A DNA stretch of 64,000 bases from Helicostylum pulchrum (GCA_025677825.1 JAIXMO010000012.1:620001-684000), one strand, 5' to 3'. Shown: positions 48,473 to 59,932, counted from the stretch's first letter. Notes: a model not told the origin generated them from the sequence alone. Numbers and translations: made by a program.

Positions 48473-50503
48473 ATGTCAGCCGCAGTAGCTAATGACATTC
48501 CTGTAAAGGATAATGTAGTAAAAAAGTCACAACTAAAGCAAAAAAAGAGAAATAAAAAGAAGACCAGTAAACAACGTCGTGATGAAGAAGCAAAACGTAA
48601 AGCTGTAAGTTTTTATTGTAAAAAAAAATGTTATCGCGCGTTACTTAATTTTTTTTTCTTTTAAAAATAATACATGTAGGAAATAGAACAACAGATAAAG
48701 AAAGAAAATGATGACTCACTTGATAATGTTGAAATTGAATATGTTGTTCAACCAGTTGATGTTTCAACTTTAAAGAATATGGATGGCATGTCAAGTCTTG
48801 ATGAAAATACACTTCAACAATTTTCTGATATCTTTAAACATTTCCAAACTGGTAAACCCGATGAAGACGAAGAGGTTGGTTTTTAACGAAGTAGAACATT
48901 CAGTGATTTTTAGTCCTTAACCGATTTATTATTGTTAGGAATTCCCTGTTCATGATAATCAAGAACAAACCGAGGATAATGATGGTGAATCTAATGATGA
49001 AGAAAAAGAGTCCGATCTACCTTTATCAAAGAAAAAATTGAAAAAGATTCAACGTTTAACAGTAGCCGAATTAAAGCAACTCGTAAAGAAACCTGAAGCA
49101 GTTGAGGTATGTATAATTCTTTTTTTTTTTGCATGATTTATTTGTAACTAACAAAAATTATTGCAGTGGTGGGATGTTACAGCTACAGATCCTAGATTAT
49201 TAGTGGCATTGAAATCTTACCGTAACACAGTTCCTGTTCCTGCACATTGGAGTCAAAAGCGTAAATACCTTCAAGGAAAGCGTGGTATTGAAAAGCCACC
49301 ATGGGAATTACCTGGTAAGTTGGCAAGCTTTTGATCTATATAACATTACAGGGACTCAATTACTTTTATGTGTGTGTAGACTTTATTAAGGATACAGGTA
49401 TTATGGAAATGCGTGATGCAGTCAAGGAAAAGGAAAGTGCAGCCGGTTTAAAGAGTAAAATGAAGGAGAAGGTTGCGCCCAAGATGGGTAAATTAGATAT
49501 TGATTACCAAAAATTACATGATGCATTTTTCAGATTCCAAACCAAATCAAAATACACAATGCATGGTGAACTTTACTATGAAGGTAAAGAATTTGAAACC
49601 AAATTAAAGGAACAAAAGCCTGGTCAACTATCAGAAGAATTGAAGGAGGCATTAAATATGCCACCATTAGCACCACCTCCTTGGTTAATTAATATGCAAC
49701 GTTATGGTCCTCCACCTAGTTATCCTAGTCTCAAGATTGCAGGTTTAAACGCACCGATACCCGAAGGTGCTCAATGGGGCTATCATCCCGGTGGATGGGG
49801 TAGACCTCCTGTTGATGAATTTAATAGACCTCTTTATGGTGATGTATTCGGCGTAACTCAACCTAACGCAGTACCACCCGAGATTGTTGAACCGGTAGAT
49901 AAAAAGATTTGGGGTGAACTTGAATCAGAAGATGAATACGAAGAAGAAGAAGAGGAAGAGGACGAAGAGGAAAGTGAAGCAGAAGAAGAGGAAGAATCAA
50001 CTGAGGCCGATAATACTGATCTTGCTGATGGTTTAGTGACACCATCTGGTATGTCATCTATTGCTTCTGGTTTAGAAACACCCGATCATATTGAACTTCG
50101 TAAAGATCGTGTTAGAGATGAAGATGAAGGACCAAAACAATTATATCAAGTATTACCTGAAGTACAAAAGAATATATCTGGATTTATGGGCTCTCAACAC
50201 GGATATGATCTTAGTACTGTAGATAAACCAATCGCTAATGTTCCACCAGGAAGATCTCAATCTTCGAAACGTAAAGTGGGTGAAAATGTGGATGTTGCCA
50301 TTGATCCAAGTGAATTAGAAAGTGGTTTAGATGAAGCTACTTTACGTGCTAAATATGATGCTCAAATGAAGGCTAAAAAGCCTGTCGGTGTTGGGGAAGA
50401 AGATTTATCTGATATGTATGCTGAACATGCTAGTAGACAAGCAAAGAAAACAAAGACACAGGATAGTCGAAAGGAAGGAAAGAAGAAGGAATTCAAATTT
50501 TAG
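48473..50503 (+). CDS. CUS1: Splicing factor 3B subunit 2 (SF3B145/Cus1)
   Basis: This subunit of the SF3b complex helps U2 snRNP hold the branch point; SF3b is also part of the minor (U12) spliceosome. Five exons give 588 residues: 48473..48604, 48680..48874, 48939..49106, 49167..49314 and 49380..50503. The conserved DUF382 core starts with WWDVTATDPRLLVALKSYRN, then VPVPAHWSQKRKYLQGKRG and PPWELPDFI. The PSP (proline-rich) part has MPPLAPPPWLINMQRYGPPP, APIPEGAQWGYHPGGWGRPP and YGDVFG. A strongly acidic run lies at about residues 398-420. The N-terminus is Lys-rich. The second intron uses the unusual donor GTTGGT, forced by the frame. The 3' end lies 54 nt from the stop codon of the convergent BRL1 gene. 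Confidence 0.94.
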
Positions 50504-50557
50504 TTATCTTTTTTGTGTGTGTAAATGCTTTTTTTAAAAGAAATAAACGCTTGTTTT

Positions 50558-51356
50558 TTATAAAACTACGAAACTCGATATAATAAAGAATCCAAATACA
50601 AGTAAACAAATGATAATCTAAAAAAAAAAGGTACTTAATACATGTACATTTACATTTATTTTTTCATGTACCATGGCTTTTAAAGTTAATGGTTCTACAA
50701 AGCCATTCATTAATTCACCAAATACTTGAGTTGCTATCTTGGATTTTCCTATAAACTGAGGTTGCACATTCCTACATGTAAATTATAGCTGTTAAGTATA
50801 ATAATATTATGCGTGATTGAATTTGTTAGTGAGGTTTTTTTTTTTAAAAAAAAAAAAAGGATATCTGTCCCATTCATCACAAAATGTCTGCCAATAAGTT
50901 CCTTTTAAGTCAGGTCCACAATCGTTACTGACGTAATTATAGTGGCATGTTCGTGTTTTATCTTCAAATTCTGTGCAGAGTGAAATATGAGTGGCACTTT
51001 TTTTTTTGTTTTTTTGTTTTTTTTTTGTTTGGTTACCTCTAAGCTCAGATTCATAACGATCTTGAATCTCTTGCGAACAGGATCGGATCAGTTGATAAAA
51101 GATGAAGAGTATTATTAAAATACCAGTTGCATGTAGGACTAACTTGATGTAGCTATAATAAGGAAACTGTGAAAAGGGGGGTCAAGTTTATTTTTGGTCG
51201 TTGTGAAGGGGTATTTTCTTACGTTGATAATATAATGGGAGCGTCAGGAGAGGCTAAAAACGAAGTATAGTTACTGAACGAGCTTTTTTTTCGTACTTCT
51301 TTTTCAGTTGTATTTTGTATCTTTCTCTTCTTTACTGGACGGTCGTTAGAGGACAT
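50558..51356 (-). CDS. BRL1: Brl1/Brr6-family nuclear-envelope protein, with an AT-AC intron
   Basis: This protein acts in the nuclear envelope and ER, in pore assembly and membrane-lipid balance. Five minus-strand exons give 173 residues: 51356..51223, 51152..51037, 50970..50865, 50777..50672 and 50617..50558. TM1 is at 46-67 (YIKLVLHATGILIILFIFYQ), TM2 is the last 19 residues (IIICLLVFGFFIISSFVVL). The lumenal domain has the four family cysteines: 92 and 101 (TCHYNYVSNDC), 114 (FCDEW) and 120 (DRCRN), then FGELMNGFVEPL. Intron 3 (50864..50778) begins ATATCCTTTT and ends TTAC, with TACTTAAC 13 nt before the end: a U12-type AT-AC intron. Only the AC end restores Cys120. The last intron is 54 nt, and without it TM2 would be missing. 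Brr6 is the paralogous name. Confidence 0.88.
50778..50864 (-). other. U12-type (AT-AC) intron inside BRL1
   Basis: There is no GT near the end of exon 3, and the sequence after GGGACAG is ATATCCTTT, an exact match to the U12 donor consensus. Near the other end TACTTAAC fits the U12 branch site (TTCCTTAAC, seven of nine with the flanking bases), with its adenosine about 13 nt before the terminal AC. An in-frame AG lies 6 nt further and is the only alternative end; it would remove Cys120. The intron is 87 nt long and in phase 2. Confidence 0.85.
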
Positions 51357-51594
51357 GATTTATTTTTTAAGCGAAAGAAGAAAGAAAAAAAAAAAGACAT
51401 ATTGTCGCACCAATTTAATTTTATGTCATATATTTGCAAGAGAACTGTCGTTTGACTAGTAAATTACACAGGGATGTTGGCCACTTAATAACTAAAAATG
51501 CAGCAAAAATAAAAATGGCGCGTAAAAAGAAGATAATGTAGTTTTTATTTGTAAAAAAAAAAAGAAGTTTTTTTTTGTTCGATTTATTTTTATT

Positions 51595-52797
51595 TTATTC
51601 GCTGCATGGAAACTCTGATAGTCCTAATTCGTCTTCTTCCTGCAAGTAATAGTTTTCGTTATTGTTATAATGCTGCTGCTGCTGCTGCTGTTGGAAGGGA
51701 AACTTTTTTTGTTCTAGTACAACTAAACGGTCTCTTAAATCCATACAGGCATTTTCCCATCTCATTTTTTCCTCCCATATTTCACGTAATTTTTTATAAG
51801 CCAAACCAGTAATAACATCAAAGTGATCCAAGGCATTTTCTAGAGCAGCTTCGGCTCTTTTCGCTCTATTTTCTAAATCAAAGTCATCTTTTGAAGTTGA
51901 AGTAGGTCTGTTTGTTGTTGTTTGTATGGCAGTATTAAATTCAATTTCAGTTTGTACTTGCATATGCCTAATGTTTTTCTTTTGATCGTTACGTAAATGA
52001 TCATTATCGAGAGAATGAGTGATAGCTAATGCGCGTACGTGTTCAGTAGCTAAACCCGTAGCTACTTGATCTCCCGGTAGTTGATGATTAATTAATTTCA
52101 TACGTTCTAACCTCTGTAATAATGCAGATTCTATTTCATCCATTTCATCTGATTTCGAAAGGTATTCATCGTTTAGTTTGTATAGTTTACTATTAATCGA
52201 ATTTGAGTAATGAAGAGAACCACTATATAAACTGGATTCTCTCTTTTTATTTGGTAAGATGGGTTCTCCTTTGTTGTTGTTGTTGTTGTTGTTGTTATTA
52301 TTATTGTTACGTGACACAAATGAACTTGTTTCAAAAGAAGGAGATCTACTATTGCCTGCACTTCTTGATACCATTTTTTGTGGTTTAATTTCAATATAGT
52401 TTTTTCTTGCATTACTACTAGTACTACTAGTGTTCAATTCGCTACCGTGATAAGAAGTAGGTGCAGTATATGTTGAATTTATTGTTACGGGTAAAGAAAT
52501 AGTGCTTGATGGTACAGATTTAGCTGAAATAGACGGTGTGGGTACAGGTGGTGGTGTAGGTTGACTTCTCTTTTGCTTTCTTATTCTTGCAAATATATTA
52601 CTTGATCTTTCTGGAACTGTACGTTGAAATTCTTCTGGGCTTGTTGTCTTTAAAAATTCAACCAATGCTTGTGTACCAGTCATTATCTTTTTACCGCCAT
52701 TTACTTTTTCATCAAGTAAATCATCCATATCATCTTCATCTATATGATAAATACTAACTGCTCTTGGATTCTTTGGTTGAAAATTAGACTTGTTCAT
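51595..52797 (-). CDS. Hypothetical coiled-coil protein with Asn and Gln runs
   Basis: A single exon of 400 residues. The N-terminal 65 residues hold an acidic segment (HIDEDDMDDLLDEKVNGG) and GTQALVEFLKTTSPEEFQRT, a motif I associate with fungal proteins of unknown function. A long Ser/Thr/Pro-rich, probably unfolded part follows with a run of 12 Asn. The C-terminal third is helical and probably coiled coil (about 215-245 with ALLQRLERMKL, and 310-370 with AKRAEAALENALDHF and AYKKLREIWEEKMRWENACM-like sequence), then a Gln run and an acidic tail. It may be a cytoskeletal or polarity adaptor, but I claim no function. The Asn and Gln runs are trinucleotide repeats and are likely to vary in length. 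Confidence 0.7.
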   Translation of the reverse strand: MNKSNFQPKNPRAVSIYHIDEDDMDDLLDEKVNGGKKIMTGTQALVEFLKTTSPEEFQRTVPERSSNIFARIRKQKRSQPTPPPVPTPSISAKSVPSSTISLPVTINSTYTAPTSYHGSELNTSSTSSNARKNYIEIKPQKMVSRSAGNSRSPSFETSSFVSRNNNNNNNNNNNNKGEPILPNKKRESSLYSGSLHYSNSINSKLYKLNDEYLSKSDEMDEIESALLQRLERMKLINHQLPGDQVATGLATEHVRALAITHSLDNDHLRNDQKKNIRHMQVQTEIEFNTAIQTTTNRPTSTSKDDFDLENRAKRAEAALENALDHFDVITGLAYKKLREIWEEKMRWENACMDLRDRLVVLEQKKFPFQQQQQQQHYNNNENYYLQEEDELGLSEFPCSE

Positions 52798-52808
52798 CTT
52801 GTTTATCT

Positions 52809-52847
<39 letters not shown>

Positions 52848-52949
52848 AAGAAAGTACAAAAAAGATGAGAATTTAGGGGGTAATTTTTATATTTTTTATT
52901 AAGGAGAACTTCTTTTTCATGGTTAAATCACGTGTATGCTATACTATAC

Positions 52950-55837
52950 TTAGTTTGACGAAGAGAATAGGAAAGGTCTTGGTTTTTTAGTTGGTGACTC
53001 TTCTTCTAAATCCATTTGCATCGGTTTTAATCCTCTCTTGTTGCTCGATTTATTTAAAAGCGAAAGATCATCGTCTAAAGCAGAATGACTTGAAGTATAA
53101 ATACTAGGAAGTTTAGCAAAAGAGTCTGCTAAACTGGAAGGTGTGGGTAATTCATCATTTATAAATTTTGTTTCCTTAATTTGCGTCATCTTTTCTGCCA
53201 AGTTGTTTTGTCTGTGAAATAATGCAATACGAATTGCTTTGTCTACTGATTCAGGTGTATGAAGTATAGCACATAAATCTAATGCCTTTGCTATCTTTTC
53301 TGCTTTACAGGCTAAATTAATCAATTTTAACAATGCGACATCCATACCCATATAGGCTTCACTAAAGGCATCTTCAAAATCTTCTAATGTATTGGTTGAT
53401 TCAGCTTCATCGTGTTCGTGTCTATTACATGTATCGATACGTATTTGTTCTTCTTCTAATTTTCCTACTTCCGACAATAAATCTAAAAGAGGTAATTGCA
53501 ATGGAATATCTCTAATGGGTGGACGAGGGAAAAACGGATAAGGATTATTTCCACGAAGAATAACACACATAAGTTTATCACGTAATACACCAACAGGCCA
53601 GTATTTTTCTGTCTTATTTTGTTGACTTGCATAGAATTTACCATCAAATATAGGTACCCAACGTCCTTGATAAGGTCTACGTTGATCTTGTAAAACCCTC
53701 AAAACACTAAAAGAATCAAAGGTAGCCATTTGATTTGTTTCCGTAAATCCAACCCAATGAAGGTCTGCATCTGTTGTTAATTGTACATCATCTTTTTGTA
53801 ATACTTCATTCGTGTCTGTATTAAGTAACATATATTTCAAGTTTTGTTGATTATTATATCCAGGTCCATTTGAGTATACAAAGCATGCTAAATCAGTTTT
53901 GGCTGTAACAGAAACAACATTCTCCAAAGAAAAGATATATCTTTGAATACCAGTGGTAGAAAAAATACGGACGTATCCTAATGAAGTAGTAGCAATGACA
54001 GATATACGATTGATAGCTACACTAATAACGTCTTCTCCAGGAAGCATATGCTGTGTCCAATCTTTATCTTGTCCCCAATTATTTGGTCTATAGTATAAAA
54101 TGGAATTTATTGGTTTTGTCTCTTGTTCTCCTTCATCATCTTCATCGTCAGTATCGCCTTGCTTCATCTTACTATCTTTTACAGCTTCTTTACTTTCTAC
54201 TGCATAAACTGTACCAGTTTGACTAATAGCTGCCATCGTAAAGTTAAATACATCAGTAAAATAAAAATTACGGTATTCTGATTGATCATGAAATTCTACA
54301 TTAATAACTGAATGATCTTGTTCGTATATAGTTGAAATAACACCAATTAAATTATATGCCATATATCTACGTTCACCATGAGCTGGCTCAAAAGAAGAAT
54401 TCTCTTCAGGTCTATGATAAGGTGTTTCTCCAGGTTGGAATGTAGTAGGTGGTTGAAATGCCATTTCTATTTTGCGTTGAATTTGATTCACACCTTGAGC
54501 TGCTCTAACACTCAAGAATTGTTGACTTTTACTGTTAGCAGTAGCAGTGGCAGCAGCAGCCTCTGCTGATTCTACATAACCAGCTCCATCATCATCTACA
54601 ACAAAGTCACCTTCGCCTTCTTCATCCTCTAATCCGAATAAATCATTCATTTCATCATCACCCATCTCCATTTCGTTATCCACATCCACATCCATTTCAG
54701 TTTTACGTACCATAGCTGGATGAGGATAATTGCTATTATCGTTTGGAATAACATCATCCCAAAATCGAAGTTGACCGTATAAATCAGTGATAGCTAATTG
54801 ATTTAATGTTGGACTCCAGGCTAATGCAGTAATAGAAGTACTATTGATTTCGGATCTCACTTGTAATTTCGTTTTTGTATCCCATACAACTAATATATTG
54901 TCTCGACTTGTCGTAGCTAAATAATAGCCGTTGGGAGACCAAGCCATTGTAATGACCTCTTGTGTATGTCCTCCTTCTAAAGTATATAACGAAGTCCACG
55001 TACGACTGGAAAATACACGGATATCATGGTTAAGGCCAGGAAAAGCAAAACATGTATTATCAGGACCCCAAGCTACTGTGGTTTGAAGAAGAGAATCCAT
55101 ACTTGCTTTATAGGTGATACCTGGTAATTTCTTCAGCACTTTAGGTAAAGGTTCTGTAGGTGCAACACTCCAGATCAAAATATCTCCTTGTGTATCAGAA
55201 GATACCAAATAATCGCCTTTTCTATCATAACAAACTGATTTTACTGTTGACGTATGACCCTTTAACTGAACTATCTTTGAACTATCTGCAACTAAAACTA
55301 CACGAATATCATTATCACTACATATTTAAGTGAATTAATATAAATTGTTAATCTAAACGAGAAATTTTTTTTTTGTTGGGCACTTACTCGGTAGCAATAG
55401 CAAGTTTGGTACCGTTAGGATTATACGCAATATCTCTTACAGGAACAGTACTTCTAACAAGAATTTTTTCAAAAGTATTGTTGTTACTGTACAATAGGAC
55501 CAGACCGTCTGTACCACCACTAGCAAAACCAGTACTGGAAGTTGCAACACAAGTAACATCCTCGGTATGATTAACTACATTGGCAGCAACATAACCTTGT
55601 GTTTCTGGATCTGTGTCATAAATTTTTAAACCAGTGGCGTCCGAACCTCCAACAACCAACTGCCTACAAATAAATAAAAAAAAAGGGGGGGCACGTTTTG
55701 TAAGTATATATACTTTTTTTTAGCTGAAAAAAAAAAAAAAAAATAGGCGTAGGCACTTACTTTCCATCGTACTTGTAACGAACAAGAGTTTTACCATCGG
55801 GAAAACTCAGTATAGTTTTTAAATCGTCAAAGGGCAT
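52950..55837 (-). CDS. CTF4: Replisome adaptor Ctf4/WDHD1 (AND-1)
   Basis: This protein links the CMG helicase to DNA polymerase alpha and cohesion factors at the fork. Three minus-strand exons (55837..55761, 55663..55388, 55317..52950) give 906 residues. An N-terminal WD40 propeller (1 to about 310) starts with MPFDDLKTILSFPDGKTLVR and includes LVVGGSDATGLKIYD, LKGHTSTVKSVCYDRKGDY, GGHTQEVITMAWSPNGYYLA and SITALAWSPTLNQLAITD. A very acidic linker follows (FGLEDEEGEGDF). The second propeller, typical of Ctf4 (about 400-720), has YMAYNLIGVISTI, INVEFHDQSEYRNFYFTDVF, RYIFSLENVVSVTAK and a helical bundle with LLKLINLACKAEKIAKALDL. The tail ends KKPRPFLF, without an HMG box. It fits the same replisome as MCM7 in this window. 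Confidence 0.94.
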
Positions 55838-56053
55838 AATGGTAAACTAAAGAAGAAAAAAAATACATACACATTGAAAAGCGCGTAATTTTTTTTTCTT
55901 GCAAAAAAAAAAGAGGGCGCGATCACAGTCACTTTGGCAATTTCTACTATATTTTTGCGACCACAAAAAGTAATGCAAATCGGCATAATAATTTTCTTTC
56001 AAGGTATAAAAAACTAGAACATTGTATATTTATTATTTAGATACAAATATAAT

Positions 56054-56158
56054 TTATGCAGTAACATCCTTCATCTTTTTGGCATCGTTTTCAAGGTTAT
56101 CCTGTTCTGTAGGAGCCTCTTTACGTTTCATTGTCATCATTCCACCAAATTTAGGAGC

Positions 56159-56196
<38 letters not shown>

Positions 56197-57005
56197 AAGT
56201 AGCAGTAGATTTTTTAGCAAGAGCAGATAATCCAGTACGTTTCTTTAAGCCACCCATCATCATTTTATTTCCAGTTAATTTTGGTGCTTCAGCAGCAATA
56301 GTAACAGGTTTCATGGATAAGCTAAGTTTAATAGGTTGTTCGCCTTCTCTCTTTAATTCGGTTACTTTTTGTTCTTCAATACCACGTTCTTCAGCAGACT
56401 TGGAAGCCTTTTCAATTTGTTCTCTTAATAATTCTAATTCTCTTTCTTCGTCATCTTTTTTAGCTCTATCCATTTTTTGAATAGCGGCTTGTCTTGCTAA
56501 TGCCTTTGGGCTATTATCGATCCAAGTAATATGTAATCCTCTTTCAGTTTCATCTACACGAAGTATACCATCTCTACTCATTTGTTTACAAAATTCACTT
56601 AGAGAATTCCATCGAGTAGCGTTCATATGAACATGCTCTTTATGTGCAATATATTCTTGATACACTTTATTAGCAAATACTCTCTTTGTGCCATGTCTAC
56701 GAGAAAGTAACCCAAGAAATTCTTTTTTAAATTCGTCTGAAAAGTTATGAACAAATCGTCCTGGATTAGCTGCAACTAAAAGCATTTGTCGTTGATGTGA
56801 TTCAGACATGACATGACACTTAAAACCGTTTTCATCTCTGCATTGTCGTTCACAGGCTTGGCAGTAAAATCTTAACTTTTGAAGACCTTTGGACTAAGTG
56901 AGAATAAAAAGTGTTAAATAAAAGGTCAAGCTATTTTATTAATTATTTCATTACCTTCATACGATTGCCAATGGCCTTGGGGGACATGAATTCTGCTTTT
57001 GCCAT
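56054..57005 (-). CDS. KIN17: KIN17-family DNA/RNA-binding protein
   Basis: A conserved nuclear protein tied to DNA replication, repair and pre-mRNA processing. Two minus-strand exons (57005..56955, 56893..56054) give 296 residues. The N-terminus AEFMSPKAIGNRMKSKGLQK is diagnostic. A C2H2 zinc finger has Cys28, Cys31, His44 and His50 (CQACERQC ... CHVMSESH). The winged-helix part follows (NFSDEFKKEFLGLLSRRHGT, NKVYQEYIAHKEHVHMNATR, WNSLSEFCKQMSRDG). The second half has a charged helix (about 130-160) and a run of 11 Thr made by a repeated triplet. The C-terminal KOW/SH3-like domains of animal KIN17 are absent, as in short fungal forms. It lies upstream of CTF4 in the same direction, 217 nt apart. 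Confidence 0.92.
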
Positions 57006-58459
57006 TTTTTTATTGTTTAGATTCTTACTAATTAAAAGAGATAAAAAGAAAAAAAGAAAAGAAAAGAATCAACTGGCCTTAATTGGCTCAATCGGCTACA
57101 AAAAAAGTCACATGATTTTTTAGCTGTCCGAAAAAAAAGCATTATCTAATCTCAAAAAGAGAAACAGTGTTTAATACGGCGATAGAATGTGATATGTTAG
57201 CCTATGTAGTAAGGTGATGGTCTACTATTGCCTTTCAAAACTGTTCTTGGATGCACTGATGTCTCTTTGCTAAAGCGTATTGCAGTTTTTGCAGACCGAC
57301 ACACTCCGACCTTCGACATTTTTAGCAGCATCCAGGATGATGCAGCACCTTCCTCGACATATGAAAGTAACCTGCGGTATATACGCAAGATTCTGTTAAT
57401 TACGCTTTGCGTAACAATAAGAGGCGACTAAAGATATATATATTTTATTAGATTCGTGAATAAGATGATTATTAACAAATGATATGTACCTTCGTATTTC
57501 TTCTCTTTTCTCCCGTATTCAGAAATGATACCCATTGTCGAACAACTAATAATTCAATCGGCTTTTTATCCTGAATATTCTGGAGAAGTGTAAAATGAAC
57601 GGCGTACTGAGGCTTTTGCAATGATGTAGGCATCAATTGAATCATCATCAATTTCTCCACCAAAGTAGTACAGTGACAATACTTGACGTCAAATTTGACA
57701 TGTCCTACAAAAAATGTTTGACAGTAAGTACCTATTAAGGTTTAGTTGTTTAAAAAAAAATCATACAAGACTAATAATATATACATGTCAAGCGAAAAAG
57801 GCATTGATCTCGGCGAAGAATTGAGTAGAATCAGCCTGAGGGAATACCCCTGCCAAGGACTTCAGGTACCTATCTCGCATAACGTCTTTACGGAGAGACC
57901 AGAATCTTGTAGAATTGACAAGTCGATATTAATATTTGCTGGATTTATTTTTACTGGAACATAAATATTGACCCAAACACCATCTAAGTACGATTCACTA
58001 CTATACTGTTCTGGTACAGGCTGTTCCTGACATATTTGCCCGATATTTTTTATCTGGTGCCTCTCACATATTTCTGCCAAATTCCATTTCCTCCTTTGTC
58101 AATCGGTCAAAAAAAGGCTCGATAATTTACAGGCTTCCATAACTTGTAACTATCTTATTTTGACATTTTATAGTGCTATATTTTCTAGGACGATTCATGT
58201 TAAATAATTTTTTAGCAATATACCTTCTGTTTGTTTGGATTATTGACCCTGTTTTTTAACGTGTTATGCCGTTATGCCTGTTGCCTGTCAATCAGTATTG
58301 CCAGGAATTCATGTACCTTTTTGTTCAATAGCAGATTGAATCGGCACGCAGTCACTTGGATTATGTAACGTGAACCAAAGTGACTGCAGTAAAAAAAAAA
58401 AAAAAAATGTTATAAAAAAAAAACTGTAAGCGTATTCGCTTTCAGCAACAACAAAACTA
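57006..58459. other. 1.45 kb region with decayed sequence, including a possible KDZ-transposon relic
   Basis: The minus-strand frame 57700..57472 reads GHVKFDVKYCHCTTLVEKLM then MPTSLQKPQYAVHFTLLQNI, which resembles the Cys-rich domain joined to Kyakuja-Dileera-Zisupton (KDZ) transposases in fungi. A second minus-strand frame (58080..57862) of 72 codons reads well (INIDLSILQDSGLSVKTL) but is not recognised. Stops separate the two. The plus strand shows no gene. The left 150 nt are the promoter side of KIN17. Confidence 0.4.
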
Positions 58460-59861
58460 ATGATTTGCCCTAATTGTCAACAATCCGAAACAGCTATTAA
58501 TGAAATTGACAATTCAATTTGTTGCACTAATTGTGGTAATGTACTGGAAACCTACCAAATAGTACCCGGAAGAGATGGTTTACAGCTTGAAAACCACGAA
58601 CCCGTGGATAAAGTAAGTGTTAGATAAATAAATAAAAATGTTAAACTGGTTTTAATGATAGTAATAGTACATACGTATATATATATATTAGCCTGTAGAA
58701 AATAAGAAGTATATTGAATGTTTTGTGAGGATTGCCTCATATTTTGGACTTGGAAAAGAAATCGTTGAACTTTGTAAGGTGAAGCTTAATGAATCACGAC
58801 ACCTATTACCTATTGGCTATGCGGATGAGGTTGCCGTTGGGACCGTTATTTGCTTTGGCAGTTTCTTACATCCTGAATGGATGTATGATGACTACATTGC
58901 CGCGTTTCCTTTACCACTCTATAAACCGGCGATTATTAAGACGTATTTGTTATTAGGTGGTGATAATTATGGATGGGCTAAATCTATGGACAACCAACTC
59001 GACTACGTACTTGAATACATTTATCCCACTATCCTTGACCAGTTATTTATCACCAAACCACCACGTCAGTTTAATATTGATTCCTTGAAGATTAATACAC
59101 GTAAATTATTACATTTGGGAGGACAGTATGGTTTGAATTATGGTTTAAAGATTAGACCGTTAATTGTTGCAGTGGCATGTGTATGTGCATTACATTTACG
59201 TAGCAAGATCCCAAGCAAGTATCTTAGTGGTAGAGGCTCGAAAGCAAAAAGAAATGCAGCCAAATTATCGAATAGTAAAGCCAATTATCATTATAATTGG
59301 AGCTTTAAAGCATTCGCACTTATGGCATATTGCAGTGAACGATTTTTAAGGAAATGCTATTCTATATATTATCGATTTATAACATTATGTGTTCAAAAGT
59401 TTAATTGGTTATCACAACCTGTCGATTGCAAAGAAGTATGTTTTCACTTGGATGATGTATTGACATTATTTTCAAAAGTTGGAAAAGAAGAAGACGAGCC
59501 AATGATGACATTACCAAGAGGATTATTTTTTCCAATTTCTTTTGTTGAATCCATGTTAAATACAAGACTTACAATTGATAGTTTAAAGCAAGCAAGAAAG
59601 CACTTACGTGATGATCATGGTGGTGACACGGAATTAATGGATAAGGAGTCAATTACCTTCTGCTTTTACAGGTTATTAAAAGAAGGATACTCTGAGAAGC
59701 AATTATCTCTTTTGTCCGTATTTCAAATTAGGAACTTGTGCTATATCGTTGATTACAGGTTAACGTTTGAAAATATACACGACAAGAATAATTACTTGGA
59801 CCGAGAACTCATTGCGGAAGATGATATGTGTGATGAAGAAATTAATTTGTATATGAAATAA
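58460..59861 (+). CDS. Divergent TFIIB-family transcription factor
   Basis: Two exons (58460..58612, 58692..59861) give 440 residues. The N-terminus is a TFIIB-type zinc ribbon with Cys3, Cys6, Cys22 and Cys25 (ICPNCQQ ... CCTNCGNVLE). The following part (about 60-280) is helical and placed like cyclin folds (FVRIASYFGLGKEIVELCK, ADEVAVGTVICFG, LKIRPLIVAVACVCALHLRS), but clearly diverged from TFIIB and Brf1. The C-terminal 130 residues are charged and unfamiliar. It could be a Brf2-like or Rrn7-like factor for RNA polymerase III or I, or a fungus-specific member; I cannot choose. The exon 2 start was set by the acceptor before CCTGTAGAAAAT, which keeps the frame from the ribbon. Confidence 0.68.
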
Positions 59862-59929
59862 TGTTACACCACAGATTTGTAATAAGCAATTTAAAAAAAA
59901 TTTTACTTCTATTTTTACCCTCTCTTTTA

Positions 59930-59932
<3 letters not shown>

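Noticed and set aside
52173..52412. 79-codon frame with a threonine run and the antisense cysteine run frame
   Set aside because: Both come from the Asn-coding repeat of the coiled-coil protein read in other frames.
56022..56480. 152-codon plus-strand open frame with a valine run
   Set aside because: It is antisense to KIN17; the valine run is the reverse of the threonine-coding triplet repeat.
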